From NCBI GenBank assembly GCA_963726795.1, contig CAVSDD010000006.1, positions 496,001-560,000 of the forward strand: a DNA stretch of 64,000 nt, in the 5' to 3' direction. The notes beneath the pieces are model-generated. The model did not search any database, was not told where the DNA came from, and saw only the letters and a list, made by a program, of their open reading frames with translations. Below are positions 35,530 through 43,965 of this stretch, one piece after another; position 1 is the first letter of the stretch, and every line of letters begins with the position of its first letter. Source of the DNA: Hyphomicrobium_A sp963726795. Its GTDB lineage: Bacteria; Pseudomonadota; Alphaproteobacteria; Rhizobiales; Hyphomicrobiaceae. Position numbers and translations under genes: made by a program.

Positions 35530-35574
35530 AAAAGCGGTCGTCAGTGCGCGCGCTCAAGCACAAATGCAGACCGC
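35528..35574 (-). terminator. Terminator after the outer-membrane protein gene
   Basis: On the minus strand GCGGTC pairs with GACCGC across a loop of about 29 bases, which can itself fold, and is followed by six T. It lies 28 bases beyond the barrel gene's stop and overlaps the end of the convergent oxidase subunit gene. Confidence 0.6.
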
Positions 35575-35601
35575 AATTTGCGAGCGGTCAGGTTCTCAAT
35601 C

Positions 35602-36360
35602 TCAATACGAGAGCCCGCCAAAACGGAAGTTGATACCCGCGCGCACCAGCGACCCGTCGGTCTCGAGCTTCCACGTATCGAGCCCGCCAACGGTTGTCGT
35701 GATCGTCGTGCTGCCGAGGTCGTAATAGAGATATTCGATCTTCGCGGTCCAATTGCCGCCCATCTCCGCTTCGAGCCCGCCGCCGATCGTCCAGCCGTTG
35801 CGGAACGACGAGGAGGATCCCTGCACCGTCGGCGTGCCGCAGGCGAGCAAGGCACTGCAGGCGCCGTAGATGGAGACGTCGGTGTCGGCGCCGAAATAGC
35901 CGCCGGTGACATACAGCAGATAGGAATTGACGATGACGCCGAGCCGGCCGCGCGCGGTCAGGTAGAAGCCGGTGTCGGTGTTGGTCGAGGTGTCGTAGCC
36001 GAGCGGGATGTAGGAGGTCGTCGCGTTGCCGCCGAGACCGAGGTAGCCCAAATCGCCTTCAAGCCCGTAGAGCACCGGCCCGGTGCGCCAGTTGTAGCCG
36101 AGCTGGGCGCCGGCGACGACGCCGCTGGGCGCGGCGGTCCAATAGTCGCTGATGGTATTGACGCCGCCGGTATCGGTAGCGGTGGTGTCGGCCCACGCGC
36201 CGCCGAGATGCAGGCCGCCGTAGAAACCGAGCCAGCTGAACGGCGCGATCGGCGCGGCATAGGGCTGCGCGTATGGCCGGTCATAGCCATCGCTGCGGGC
36301 CGGAGCGCTCACGCCGACGCTGACGCTACTCAACATGAGAACGATCAACAGACGACGCAT
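35602..36360 (-). CDS. Outer-membrane beta-barrel protein (Omp25-like)
   Basis: A 252-residue exported protein with a signal peptide ending near APARS (residue 23). A Pro/Tyr linker leads to WLGFYGGLHLGGAW and repeated amphipathic strands: AGAQLGYNWRTGPVLYGLEG, TARGRLGVIVNSYLLYVTGG, WTAKIEYLYYDLG. The C-terminus, RAGINFRFGGLSY, ends with an aromatic residue as barrel proteins do. It belongs to the porin-like OMP_b-brl group common in Hyphomicrobiales. It is a single gene with its own terminator. Confidence 0.9.
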   Translation of the reverse strand: MRRLLIVLMLSSVSVGVSAPARSDGYDRPYAQPYAAPIAPFSWLGFYGGLHLGGAWADTTATDTGGVNTISDYWTAAPSGVVAGAQLGYNWRTGPVLYGLEGDLGYLGLGGNATTSYIPLGYDTSTNTDTGFYLTARGRLGVIVNSYLLYVTGGYFGADTDVSIYGACSALLACGTPTVQGSSSSFRNGWTIGGGLEAEMGGNWTAKIEYLYYDLGSTTITTTVGGLDTWKLETDGSLVRAGINFRFGGLSY

Positions 36361-36527
36361 CGACGCCTCCCCTCATCGCAACAACCGCAACCAGACCTCC
36401 CTACAGCCCCGGAGTTGCCGCGGCGACGCTGAAAGCCGCGTCGTCCCCACTATCAACAGGGCAGCGCCTAACGTTCGGAGGCCGTGCTAGTAGGTTGTGA
36501 AATGTGGAACAGGAGAGCCGAGGATCG

Positions 36528-37598
36528 ATGACGGCGTTCAGGCGAACGTTGCGGAGTTCCAGCGATCTCGCGGACGCGGGGTTGATTACCCCTGAGCGCG
36601 TCGCTGAGATCGCAGCCGTCGAGGCGCGCTACGCAGTCGCTGTCACGCCCGCGATTGCCGAGCTGATCGATGCCAGTGATGCGGACGATCCTATCGCGCG
36701 CCAGTTCATTCCCGACCCGCGCGAGTTCGAGCATCATCCCGACGAGCGGGCCGATCCGATCGGCGACGATATCAAGAGCCCGGTGCCGGGCCTCGTGCAC
36801 CGCTATGCCGATCGCGTGCTGTTGAAGCTCGTCTCCGCCTGCCCGGTTTATTGCCGCTTCTGCTTTCGCCGCGAAACGGTTGGTCCGGGCAAGGCCGCCG
36901 GCCTGTCGGACGCGGAGTTGGCTGCAGCGATCTCCTACATCGCGGTGCGGCCGGCGATCTGGGAGGTGATCCTCACCGGCGGCGATCCCCTGATACTCGC
37001 CCCGCGCCGGGTTGCAGAGGCGACGGCGGCACTTGCCTCAATCCCCCACGTCAAGATCCTGCGTTGGCACACGCGCGTACCCGTCGCGGCGCCGGAGCGC
37101 GTGACTGGCGAGCTTGTATCCGCGCTCACCGCGTCCAACCGGACGGTCTACGTGGCGCTGCACGCCAACCACCCGCGCGAGATGACGGCGGCGGCGCGCT
37201 CGGCCTGCGCGCGTCTCATCGACGCCGGCATCGCCATGGTGAGCCAGACCGTGCTGCTGCGCGGCGTCAACGATGACGTGGATACGCTCGAGGCATTGAT
37301 GCGCGCGTTCGTCGAGGCGCGGGTGAAACCCTATTATCTTCATCACGGCGATCTGGCACCTGGCACCGCGCACCTGCGCACGACGATTGCCGAGGGGCAG
37401 GCGTTGATGCGCGCTTTGCGTCGGCGGCTCTCGGGCCTGGCGCTGCCGACGTACGTGCTCGATATTCCCGGAGCTCACGGCAAGGTCCCGGTCGGACCGC
37501 AATATCTGATGGGACACAGCGCCAGCTACGAGATCGAGGATCCGCAAGGGCGCAAACACGCTTACACCGACTGCTGCGGCGAGGCTCTCATCCCATGA
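36528..37598 (+). CDS. epmB: EF-P (lysine 2,3-aminomutase-like) EpmB
   Basis: A 356-residue radical-SAM, PLP-dependent aminomutase that turns lysine into beta-lysine for EF-P modification. The cluster motif CPVYCRFCFRR (CxxxCxxC) is at about residues 104-114. Then come ILTGGDPL, HTRVPVAAPERV, HANHPREMT, LHHGDLAPGTAHLR and DIPGAHGKVPVGPQYL, the PLP-lysine region. The start is ATG 36528 with GAGG five bases upstream; a GTG at 36504 is less likely. With efp and epmA close by, it completes the beta-lysylation pathway. Confidence 0.92.
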   Translation: MTAFRRTLRSSSDLADAGLITPERVAEIAAVEARYAVAVTPAIAELIDASDADDPIARQFIPDPREFEHHPDERADPIGDDIKSPVPGLVHRYADRVLLKLVSACPVYCRFCFRRETVGPGKAAGLSDAELAAAISYIAVRPAIWEVILTGGDPLILAPRRVAEATAALASIPHVKILRWHTRVPVAAPERVTGELVSALTASNRTVYVALHANHPREMTAAARSACARLIDAGIAMVSQTVLLRGVNDDVDTLEALMRAFVEARVKPYYLHHGDLAPGTAHLRTTIAEGQALMRALRRRLSGLALPTYVLDIPGAHGKVPVGPQYLMGHSASYEIEDPQGRKHAYTDCCGEALIP

Positions 37599-37869
37599 AC
37601 GCGATCTTGTAGATGAACAGCCCCAGTACGGTCGCGGAGACGCCGCCAATCACGGCACGATGGTATCCGAACATTTGGCCAATCAGGGCCGCAGCGAGCA
37701 CGAGCGCAGTTGCCAGCGCAGAGCCGACGTAGGGCAAGATATCCGCGATCTGCAGGCTCGCTCCGTGCACATACTGCAGCCGGAAGACCTCGGCGAGACA
37801 GCGCACGACGATCAGAATCAAAATGCCGATGCCGACCTGCGCCAGCCGGTGTGGAGGGACTTTGGACAT
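37588..37869 (-). CDS. Small membrane protein, unknown function
   Basis: A 93-residue protein with three hydrophobic segments (about residues 11-28, 42-64 and 70-91) joined by short polar loops. Its end overlaps the end of epmB by 11 bases on the opposite strand. No family is recognised. The strongly segmented hydrophobicity supports it as a real gene. Confidence 0.72.
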   Translation of the reverse strand: MSKVPPHRLAQVGIGILILIVVRCLAEVFRLQYVHGASLQIADILPYVGSALATALVLAAALIGQMFGYHRAVIGGVSATVLGLFIYKIAFMG

Positions 37870-37984
37870 GGCCTGGCGCTCTCTGCCGCTTGCACGGGCG
37901 TTTGACCTGGGTCAGACTGGCGCACACCAAACAACAGTCCGCGCAACTGCGCCAGGGACGCCGTCGTATCAGGGGAGAAGACGC

Positions 37985-40132
37985 ATGAACGAGCAGGTCC
38001 AACGCGGAACGTTTTTTGGCGCGTGTCCGCACGACTGCCCCGACACGTGCGCCATGGTCTACGAGGTCGATGACGGAAAGCTCGTCAACGTCAAGGGCAA
38101 CAAGGACCACCCCATCACGCGCGGCACCCTGTGCGTGAAGCTGAAGGATTTCCACGACCACCACGCCAATCCCGACCGCCTCATGTATCCGCTGCGCCGC
38201 GTCGGCCCCAAGGGCTCGGGGCCCAACGGCGGCAATACATTCGAGCGCATCACCTGGGATGAGGCGATCTCCGAGATCGGCAAGCGCTGGCGCGAGATCA
38301 TCGCCACGTACGGCGCGCAGGCAATCATGCCGCAAAGCTATCTCGGCAACATGGGTCTCGTGCAGGGCATCAACTCGGGCGACCCGTTCTTCAATCGGCT
38401 GGGCACCACCGTCAACGAGAAGACCTATTGCACGTCGGGCTCCTCGACCGCCTGGCTGCTGACGCATGGTCCCACAGGCGGCGTCGATCCGGAAAGCTTC
38501 GTCCACTGCAAGTATATCGTGATCTGGGCGTGCAACTCGATCTCGACCAACCTGCACCACTGGCCGTTCGTGCTCGAAGCGCAGAAGCGCGGCGCCAAGG
38601 TCGTCGTGATCGATTCCTATAAGTCGCGCACAGCGAAGGCCGGCGATTGGCACATCTGTCCCAAGCCCGGCACCGACGGGGCGCTCGCTCTCGCAATCAT
38701 CAACTCGATGGCCGAGCAGGGCCTCGTCGATCAGGACTACGTCGACAAGCACGCCTACGGCTGGCCGGAGCTGAAAGCGCGCGCCGCCGAATTCACGCTC
38801 GAGTATGCCGAGCAGGTGACCGGCGTTAAGGCCACCGACATCGCCAAGTTCGCGCGCGAGTTCGCCACCTCGCAGCCGTCCGCGATCCGCATCGGCGTCG
38901 CGATCGAGCGCTCGGCCGGCGGCGCGCAGGCGGCTCGTGCAGTCTACGCCATCCCCGCGGTCGCAGGCTCATGGCGCCACGTCGGCGGTGGCATGTTGCA
39001 GCTCCCGTTGTGGGACTTCCCCGTCGACTGGGTGAAAGCCGCGCGGCCCGACTGGATCAAGCCCGGCACGCGCGTGGTCAACAACCTGAGGCTCGGCCAG
39101 GCGCTGAACGGCGAAATGAAGCTCGATCCGCCGATCAAGAGCATGTTCGTGTTCTGCACCAATCCCGTCAGCCAGTCGCCCGAGACCAACAAGATCGTCG
39201 AGGGCCTGAAGCGCGAGGACCTGTTCACGGTCGTCGCGGAGCACTTCATCACCGACACGGCGAAGTACGCCGACATCATCCTCCCCTCCGCCATGGCGGG
39301 CGAGGCCGAGGACATGATGTGGTCGTGGGGGCACTTCTACTTCACGTACAATGAGAAGGCGGTCGAGCCTCCGGGCGAATGCAGGCCGACGAGCGAGATG
39401 TGGCGCCTGCTCGCCAAGGAGATGGGCTTCGACGATCCCGTCTTCAAAATGACCGACAGCGAGTTGTGCGGTGCCTACATCAACTGGGCCGACCCGAAGA
39501 TGGGCGGCATCGACATGGAGTATTTCAAGGAGCACGGCTACTACCGCATCGATGTCGGCGCGGTCGACACGCGCACCCCGCACGCCGAAGGCAAGTTCCC
39601 AACGCCGTCCGGCAAGGTGGAGCTGCTCTTGAACGACGCCAAGAACTTCGTCGCTCCGCCGTTCCGTGCCATGTACGAGGGCGAGCAGGATGGCTCTCCG
39701 ATCGACCCGCTGCCCGGCTACGTGCCAGTGCGCGAGTCGCCGGAGACCAACCCGGATCTGGCGAAGGTCTATCCGCTCAACATCATCTCGCCCAAGAGCC
39801 ACGGGTTCCTCAACTCGTGCTACGCGAACGAGCCGCACAAGATCAGGGGCCAAGGCGAGCAGTTCGTTATCATCTCGCCCGCCGACGCCGCCACGCGAAA
39901 CATACGCGAGGGCGATCCGGTGCGCGTGCAGAACGCGCGCGGCGACTTCGAGGGCGTGGCGCGCGTCAGCGACGACGTCAATCCTGGCATCGTGGTCGCG
40001 ACGCTCGGGTACTGGCGCTCGCTCAACCGGTCGGACGGCTCGGTGAACTCGATCTCGTCGGACGCGTGGTCGGGGCTCGGCCGCGCGCCTACCTTCTCCG
40101 ACAATCTGGTCGAGGTCACGCGCGTCAACTAA
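37985..40132 (+). CDS. Molybdopterin oxidoreductase family protein
   Basis: A 715-residue member of the DMSO reductase superfamily. The N-terminal 4Fe-4S site is CPHDCPDTC (CxxxCxxxC) with the fourth cysteine in GTLCVK. Mo-bis-MGD binding segments include GIWACN-like IVIWACNS, ICPKPGTDGALALAI, GGGMLQLP and FVFCTNPVSQSP. The C-terminal domain contains YPLNIISPKSHGFLNS. No Tat signal is present, so it is probably cytosolic. GGGGAG seven bases upstream supports ATG 37985 over longer frames. No redox partner or maturation gene is adjacent; the substrate is unknown. Confidence 0.9.
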   Translation: MNEQVQRGTFFGACPHDCPDTCAMVYEVDDGKLVNVKGNKDHPITRGTLCVKLKDFHDHHANPDRLMYPLRRVGPKGSGPNGGNTFERITWDEAISEIGKRWREIIATYGAQAIMPQSYLGNMGLVQGINSGDPFFNRLGTTVNEKTYCTSGSSTAWLLTHGPTGGVDPESFVHCKYIVIWACNSISTNLHHWPFVLEAQKRGAKVVVIDSYKSRTAKAGDWHICPKPGTDGALALAIINSMAEQGLVDQDYVDKHAYGWPELKARAAEFTLEYAEQVTGVKATDIAKFAREFATSQPSAIRIGVAIERSAGGAQAARAVYAIPAVAGSWRHVGGGMLQLPLWDFPVDWVKAARPDWIKPGTRVVNNLRLGQALNGEMKLDPPIKSMFVFCTNPVSQSPETNKIVEGLKREDLFTVVAEHFITDTAKYADIILPSAMAGEAEDMMWSWGHFYFTYNEKAVEPPGECRPTSEMWRLLAKEMGFDDPVFKMTDSELCGAYINWADPKMGGIDMEYFKEHGYYRIDVGAVDTRTPHAEGKFPTPSGKVELLLNDAKNFVAPPFRAMYEGEQDGSPIDPLPGYVPVRESPETNPDLAKVYPLNIISPKSHGFLNSCYANEPHKIRGQGEQFVIISPADAATRNIREGDPVRVQNARGDFEGVARVSDDVNPGIVVATLGYWRSLNRSDGSVNSISSDAWSGLGRAPTFSDNLVEVTRVN

Positions 40133-40260
40133 GCGGGACGATTGCCGCCCGCGGAGCGAGGCCTGCGCTTGACCGCGCGAGCGCCGGCTGGGAAAACACC
40201 CCGGCCGGTGAAGCGCGCGGACTCGCTTAAGTTTCGTATCAGCCGCGCAAGGATCGATGG

Positions 40261-41220
40261 ATGAGCGCGGTCGAGACCGCCCTGGTGGGCGACATCGGGG
40301 CGACGAATGCCCGCTTTGCGATTGTCGGCCCCGACGGCGCACTGGTGCTTTCGCGCGTGCTCCTGTGCGAGGACTATCCGGGCATCTCGCAGGCGATCGC
40401 CGCCTACCTCGCCGATACGAACGGCGCCCGGCCGGTGCGCGGCGTGCTGGCGATCGCCGCCTCGCCGACCGGCGATACGGTCGCGATGACCAATCACCCT
40501 TGGACGTTCTCGATCGCCGGGCTGCAGGCTGAACTCGGCATGCGCGATTTGCGCGTGGTCAACGATTTCCTCGCGACCGCGGCGGCCGTCCCTTACCTCG
40601 CCCAGGATGAGCGCGTGCAGGTCGGTGGCGGCGCGCCGGCTCCGAATGCGCCGATCGGCATCATCGGGCCCGGAACAGGCCTGGGCGTCAGCACGCTCGT
40701 GCCGGGTCCAAACGGTCCAATCGCCGTGCCGGGCGAAGGCGGGCACGTGACGATGCCCGCCGCCGACGATCGCGAGGCGGCCGTGCTCGCGCTGATGCGC
40801 GGGCGCTACGATCACGTCTCGGCCGAGCGCGTGCTTTCGGGCCCGGGGCTCGTCAATCTGTACAATACGCTGTGCGAGCTGTCGCACGTTGCTGCCGCCC
40901 CGCTGACGGCCGCGCAGATCAGCGATCCTCACACTGGTGAAGAGGATGCGCGCGCGCGGGAGGCGACGCAGATGTTTTGCGCCATGCTGGGCACGGTTGC
41001 GGGAAATCTCGCGCTGACGCTGGGAGCGCATGGCGGTATCTATCTCGCTGGCGGCATCGTGCCCAAGCTCGGCTCAGCATTCGCCAAGTCGCGGTTTCGC
41101 GAGCGCTTCGAGGCCAAGGGCCGGTTCAACACCTATCTCGCTCAAATCCCGACATACGTGATCATGCGGCCCTTGGCGGCATTGCTTGGAGCCGCAAACC
41201 TGCTCAGTCAGGATGGGTGA
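40261..41220 (+). CDS. glk: Glucokinase
   Basis: A 319-residue sugar kinase of the bacterial glucokinase family. The phosphate-binding motif is GDIGATNARFA (residues 10-20). VVNDFLATAAAVPYL carries the catalytic Asp. GPGTGLGVSTLVPG, PGEGGHVTMPA and IYLAGGIVPKL complete the fold. It phosphorylates glucose with ATP in the cytosol. The following small membrane protein gene starts 6 bases after its stop and is probably cotranscribed. Confidence 0.95.
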   Translation: MSAVETALVGDIGATNARFAIVGPDGALVLSRVLLCEDYPGISQAIAAYLADTNGARPVRGVLAIAASPTGDTVAMTNHPWTFSIAGLQAELGMRDLRVVNDFLATAAAVPYLAQDERVQVGGGAPAPNAPIGIIGPGTGLGVSTLVPGPNGPIAVPGEGGHVTMPAADDREAAVLALMRGRYDHVSAERVLSGPGLVNLYNTLCELSHVAAAPLTAAQISDPHTGEEDARAREATQMFCAMLGTVAGNLALTLGAHGGIYLAGGIVPKLGSAFAKSRFRERFEAKGRFNTYLAQIPTYVIMRPLAALLGAANLLSQDG

Positions 41221-41225
41221 CGAGT

Positions 41226-41480
41226 ATGGATGACCATTTCTGGCCATCGATCTATCCGGCGATTGCAATCGGCCTGCTGCTGGGGCTCACGTACGGCGGT
41301 GTGAGGCTTGCGAGCGCCGGCACGCTTGGCGGGCTGATCGGCGGCGCGGGGGCGTATTACCTGGCCGCTGCCATCGGCCTCGACGACGGGATCGCAGCGC
41401 TGGCGCTGCTCGTTGCCTGCTCTTCGGTTGGCGCCTATGCGGTCATCCTGCTCAGCAAACGTTTGCAGAGCAAAGCCTGA
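41226..41480 (+). CDS. Small membrane protein downstream of glk
   Basis: An 84-residue protein with three hydrophobic segments and glycine-rich turns (SAGTLGGLIGGAGAYYLAAAIG). It begins MDDHFWPSIYPAIAIGLLLG. The ATG lies 6 bases after the glucokinase stop, implying translational coupling. No family is recognised. Confidence 0.72.
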   Translation: MDDHFWPSIYPAIAIGLLLGLTYGGVRLASAGTLGGLIGGAGAYYLAAAIGLDDGIAALALLVACSSVGAYAVILLSKRLQSKA

Positions 41481-41501
41481 TCCTGCTGCGGCCGTCGCGC
41501 A

Positions 41502-41771
41502 CTACTTATGACGTGCTTTGTAGGCCCGCACTTGCTCCTTGGAGGCTTCTCCCGCCGCAGCCAGCTCGTTGAGGCAGCGCTCTGAGAAGTGGTCTTGCGC
41601 CTTGTCCATGCAGCGGCGGAGCTCCTTGCTTCCGACCTCGTAGGCGCTGCAGTAGGCAAAGTATTCGTCGCGGCAGGCGTCTTTCACACGTTGCGTGACG
41701 GCTGCGTGCGCTTCAATCGTCGATGCGAGGAGCGCAAGCGTCAACACCAGCGCAGTCGAAGTCCCAGTCAT
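41502..41771 (-). CDS. Small Cys-containing secreted protein (89 aa)
   Basis: An exported 89-residue protein. The signal peptide ends near EAHA (residue 23). The mature part has four cysteines in CRDEYFAYCSAYEVGSKELRRCM and RCLNELAAAG, compatible with two disulfides in a helical bundle. GGAGA lies seven bases before the ATG. It follows the 72-residue membrane protein gene by 17 bases on the same strand, so the pair is likely an operon. The function is unknown. Confidence 0.75.
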   Translation of the reverse strand: MTGTSTALVLTLALLASTIEAHAAVTQRVKDACRDEYFAYCSAYEVGSKELRRCMDKAQDHFSERCLNELAAAGEASKEQVRAYKARHK

Positions 41772-41788
41772 TCGCTGTCTCCGTTAGG

Positions 41789-42007
41789 CTATTGCACCAC
41801 GGTGGTTGTGGCCGCGGGCATCGGGCCCGGGGTGTGCAATCCCATGCGCTCGCCAAAGAAGACGAACACGCACGTCAGGACGAACAGCAGCGTCAGCGCC
41901 AGTGCAAACGGTGCTGTGCGATCCTTGACTGGGCGTACCACCACTCGCTTCTCGACCCTGCCGTTCTCTGGCTCGATCAGGATCTGGTCCTCGCTTACAG
42001 CCGCCAT
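41789..42007 (-). CDS. Single-span membrane protein (72 aa)
   Basis: A 72-residue protein with an acidic and basic cytosolic N-terminus, one membrane helix (about residues 33-52, FALALTLLFVLTCVFVFFG) and a short Pro/Thr tail. AGGAGG seven bases upstream is an ideal ribosome-binding site. A near-consensus EcfG promoter (GGAAC-N17-AGTT) lies about 60 bases upstream. It is probably first in an operon with the Cys-rich secreted protein gene. Confidence 0.72.
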   Translation of the reverse strand: MAAVSEDQILIEPENGRVEKRVVVRPVKDRTAPFALALTLLFVLTCVFVFFGERMGLHTPGPMPAATTTVVQ

Positions 42008-42066
42008 ATCTGCCTCCTATTGCCTGAACTTTAAAGTGCTCGGCGCGCACGTTGATCCACGGCGTC

Positions 42067-42092
42067 AACTCGCCGTCGATCGGGTTCGTTCC
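42067..42092 (-). promoter_or_regulatory. Near-consensus EcfG promoter
   Basis: On the minus strand GGAAC (42092-42088) and AGTT (42070-42067) are separated by 17 bases; the consensus -10 is CGTT, so one base differs. It faces the 72-residue membrane protein gene starting at 42007. Confidence 0.4.
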
Positions 42093-42153
42093 CGGCGCGG
42101 TGTGGGATCAGGAAGCGTTATGCGGCGCGTGCAGGCCTGCTCGCGGCCGCCGG

Positions 42154-42336
42154 CTACTTCGTCTGAGGGACGTCGCTATAGGGCTCTTTGCCCTCGACGA
42201 AGGGACGGATCTTGCGCCACAGCCGATGATACTCGTTGGCGAGACGGCGCTGCTCGTCGATCTCGTCGGTGAGGCGCGACGCCTTAAGCAGCTGCTCAAG
42301 CTCGCGTTGCGCGCTTTCCACTTGGTCCTTGGTCAT
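42154..42336 (-). CDS. Small helical protein (60 aa)
   Basis: A 60-residue charged protein, probably a helical hairpin (KDQVESAQRELEQLLKASRL, then DEQRRLANEYHRLWRKIRPF). GAGG lies five bases before the ATG. No family is recognised. It lies among small stress-locus genes, but no promoter motif was found just upstream. Confidence 0.6.
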   Translation of the reverse strand: MTKDQVESAQRELEQLLKASRLTDEIDEQRRLANEYHRLWRKIRPFVEGKEPYSDVPQTK

Positions 42337-42502
42337 GCCGGCCTCGAATCGCGGAGACGAGCCTCAGCTGATATACGCCAGGCGATACCGTATTGCGATG
42401 CAATGTGAAAATGCGTCGGCTGCCGCCCGCGTTCCAAAGCGGGATGCTCGCGCAGGGTTGAACGCGGCCTGCTGCGCCGATCCGTCGGGACATTCAGCCC
42501 CA

Positions 42503-42527
42503 GGAACCAAAGCGCGACCGGTCCGTT
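42503..42527 (+). promoter_or_regulatory. EcfG-type promoter
   Basis: GGAAC at 42503-42507 and CGTT at 42524-42527, spaced by 16 bases, an exact match to the alphaproteobacterial general-stress sigma factor consensus. It ends 63 bases before the start of the secreted protein gene at 42590. Confidence 0.65.
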
Positions 42528-42589
42528 CGATCCGCGCACCTACGTCGTGCCCGAGGAAAACGCTCGGTACGTTACAACAGGAGAAGTCT

Positions 42590-42841
42590 ATGAAATTTCT
42601 TCCAAAGGTCGCATTGATCGCTTTCGGCGCCCTCGGATTGGCCGCCACCAGCGCGTCGGCCGCAGTCGTTTGCAACGACGAGGGCGATTGCTGGCACGTT
42701 CGGGGCAAGGTCGACTACAAGCCCGAGTTCCGCCTCCATGTTCACCCCGACAGCTGGAAGTGGGGTCACAAGGATCACTACAAGTGGCATGAGCATGACG
42801 GCCGCGGCTATTGGCGCGGCGGTGTCTGGATCGGTCTGTAG
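42590..42841 (+). CDS. Small secreted His/Trp-rich protein (83 aa)
   Basis: An 83-residue exported protein with a signal peptide ending at ATSASA (residue 23). The mature part starts AVVCNDEGDCWHVRG and contains LHVHPDSWKWG and KWHEHDGRGYWRGGVW, rich in His, Trp and Gly. This pattern recurs in Hyphomicrobiales secreted proteins of unknown function. ATG 42590 follows GGAGA by seven bases. An exact EcfG promoter lies upstream and a terminator follows at 42866. Confidence 0.8.
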   Translation: MKFLPKVALIAFGALGLAATSASAAVVCNDEGDCWHVRGKVDYKPEFRLHVHPDSWKWGHKDHYKWHEHDGRGYWRGGVWIGL

Positions 42842-42865
42842 TTTTATCGGTCCTTAGATTTTATC

Positions 42866-42903
42866 GAGCCGGCCCCGCGAAAGTGGGGCCGGTCCTATTT
42901 TTA
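42866..42903. terminator. Bidirectional terminator
   Basis: A perfect eight-base stem (CCGGCCCC/GGGGCCGG) with an eight-base loop, followed by TCCTATTTTT on the + strand. It serves the + strand secreted protein gene and may also stop the convergent gene ending at 42901. Confidence 0.75.
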
Positions 42904-43480
42904 CAGATGCTCGTCCAGCGTGCGCTGGCAGGTTTCGCGCCACCTGTCCTGCGTCATGTGCGTCTGCTCATCCCACGCCGCCATGCAGTTTTCCATCTTC
43001 GATCCGGCCGCGCCTTGGCGCGCGCTGCCGCCGCCCGTTTCCGGCGTTACGGCACCTGCGTGTACACGCTTGCGCCCGCCCGCGGTGCCGATTGGTGCCT
43101 GGGTGTCGGCCTGAGGCGGCGCGCCCGAGATTTCCGGAGATGGTTCCGTACGGCGCGCGGAATTTCCCGCCTTTGAGTCCGTCGTCCCGGGGATCTCGGT
43201 GTCGGTGGCCGGGTTGGTGCGAGCGGAATCGTTACGCTGCGGTGTCACCGTTTCGCTCGGTGAGGCGCCGGGCGCGGCGGCTGGCGAGGACGGTCGCAGG
43301 GGTGCGCCAGGCGAAAGCGTTCTCCCCGCGCCGTAGCCTCCGCCTGTAGCCGAAGGGGAGCCGCCATCGGCACCCGCGCCCGCCCCACCAGACGAACTCG
43401 GCGAGCGAATAGGCCGGGAACATCATGGCGGCAATTGCGACGCTGCCCGCAAGCTTGGCGAACCGATGAATGGCGATCAT
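42901..43480 (-). pseudogene. Exported Pro/Ser-rich protein, frameshifted
   Basis: ATG 43480, with AGGAG seven bases upstream, opens a signal peptide (MIAIHRFAKLAGSVAIAAMM to YSLA). The frame then turns into Arg/Trp-rich sequence. One base further on, another frame gives SPSSSGGAGAGADGG and a Pro/Ser/Gly linker. It ends with a conserved-looking tail, MENCMAAWDEQTHMTQDRW and CQRTLDEH, also seen in secreted Hyphomicrobiales proteins. Removing one base near 43390 joins the parts into about 190 residues. The second part alone could begin at GTG 43248 and give a 115-residue product. An indel or real decay is possible. Confidence 0.65.
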
Positions 43481-43688
43481 GGCGTGCTCCTTGGCGCGGC
43501 CAACTCGGCGCGTGTTAGTCAAGTCCCCGCGATACAACGCAAATTCCCCGATCATGCTTACCCTCGTGGGAATCAGCGGGACATGCCTCCACGGGAGGAT
43601 ACAGCCGATTTGCAATTTATTCGATCTTGAACGCACCCAGCACAGCCCCACGTAGGTTACGTGGCGAGAAGGTTTAGCGGAGACAAAA

Positions 43689-43946
43689 ATGAAAAAGATG
43701 ATCGTTGCGGTGGTTGCGTTAGCAGCCATCATTCCTTTCGGGTCGGCGTCCGCGGGTGGCCTGGCCGAAGCCGGTGAGCTGGAGGCCGCGCGCGCGAATG
43801 CTCGTGCCGGCGGCCCCGTCAGTGAGCGTGACGCGGAATTGCTGGAACGCTGGGGCTGCACGAGCGGAACCAACAGCTGGGCCTGCCGGCCGCATCACCG
43901 GGCCCATCATTATTACCGCGCAGCGCGCCGGCACCACCGCGATTAA
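43689..43946 (+). CDS. Small secreted His-rich protein (85 aa)
   Basis: An 85-residue protein with a signal peptide ending at ASAGG (about residue 23). The helical middle is GELEAARANARAGGP, with RDAELLERWGC after it. The tail CRPHHRAHHYYRAARRHHRD is rich in His and Arg. GGAGA lies six bases before the ATG. The tail could bind metal or nucleic acid, but this is conjecture. Confidence 0.72.
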   Translation: MKKMIVAVVALAAIIPFGSASAGGLAEAGELEAARANARAGGPVSERDAELLERWGCTSGTNSWACRPHHRAHHYYRAARRHHRD

Positions 43947-43965
43947 AGTCTGTATTGAGCATGCG

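Noticed and set aside
38969..40342. 457-codon open frame on the - strand
   Set aside because: It is antisense to the molybdopterin oxidoreductase gene and lacks any domain-like pattern or ribosome-binding site.
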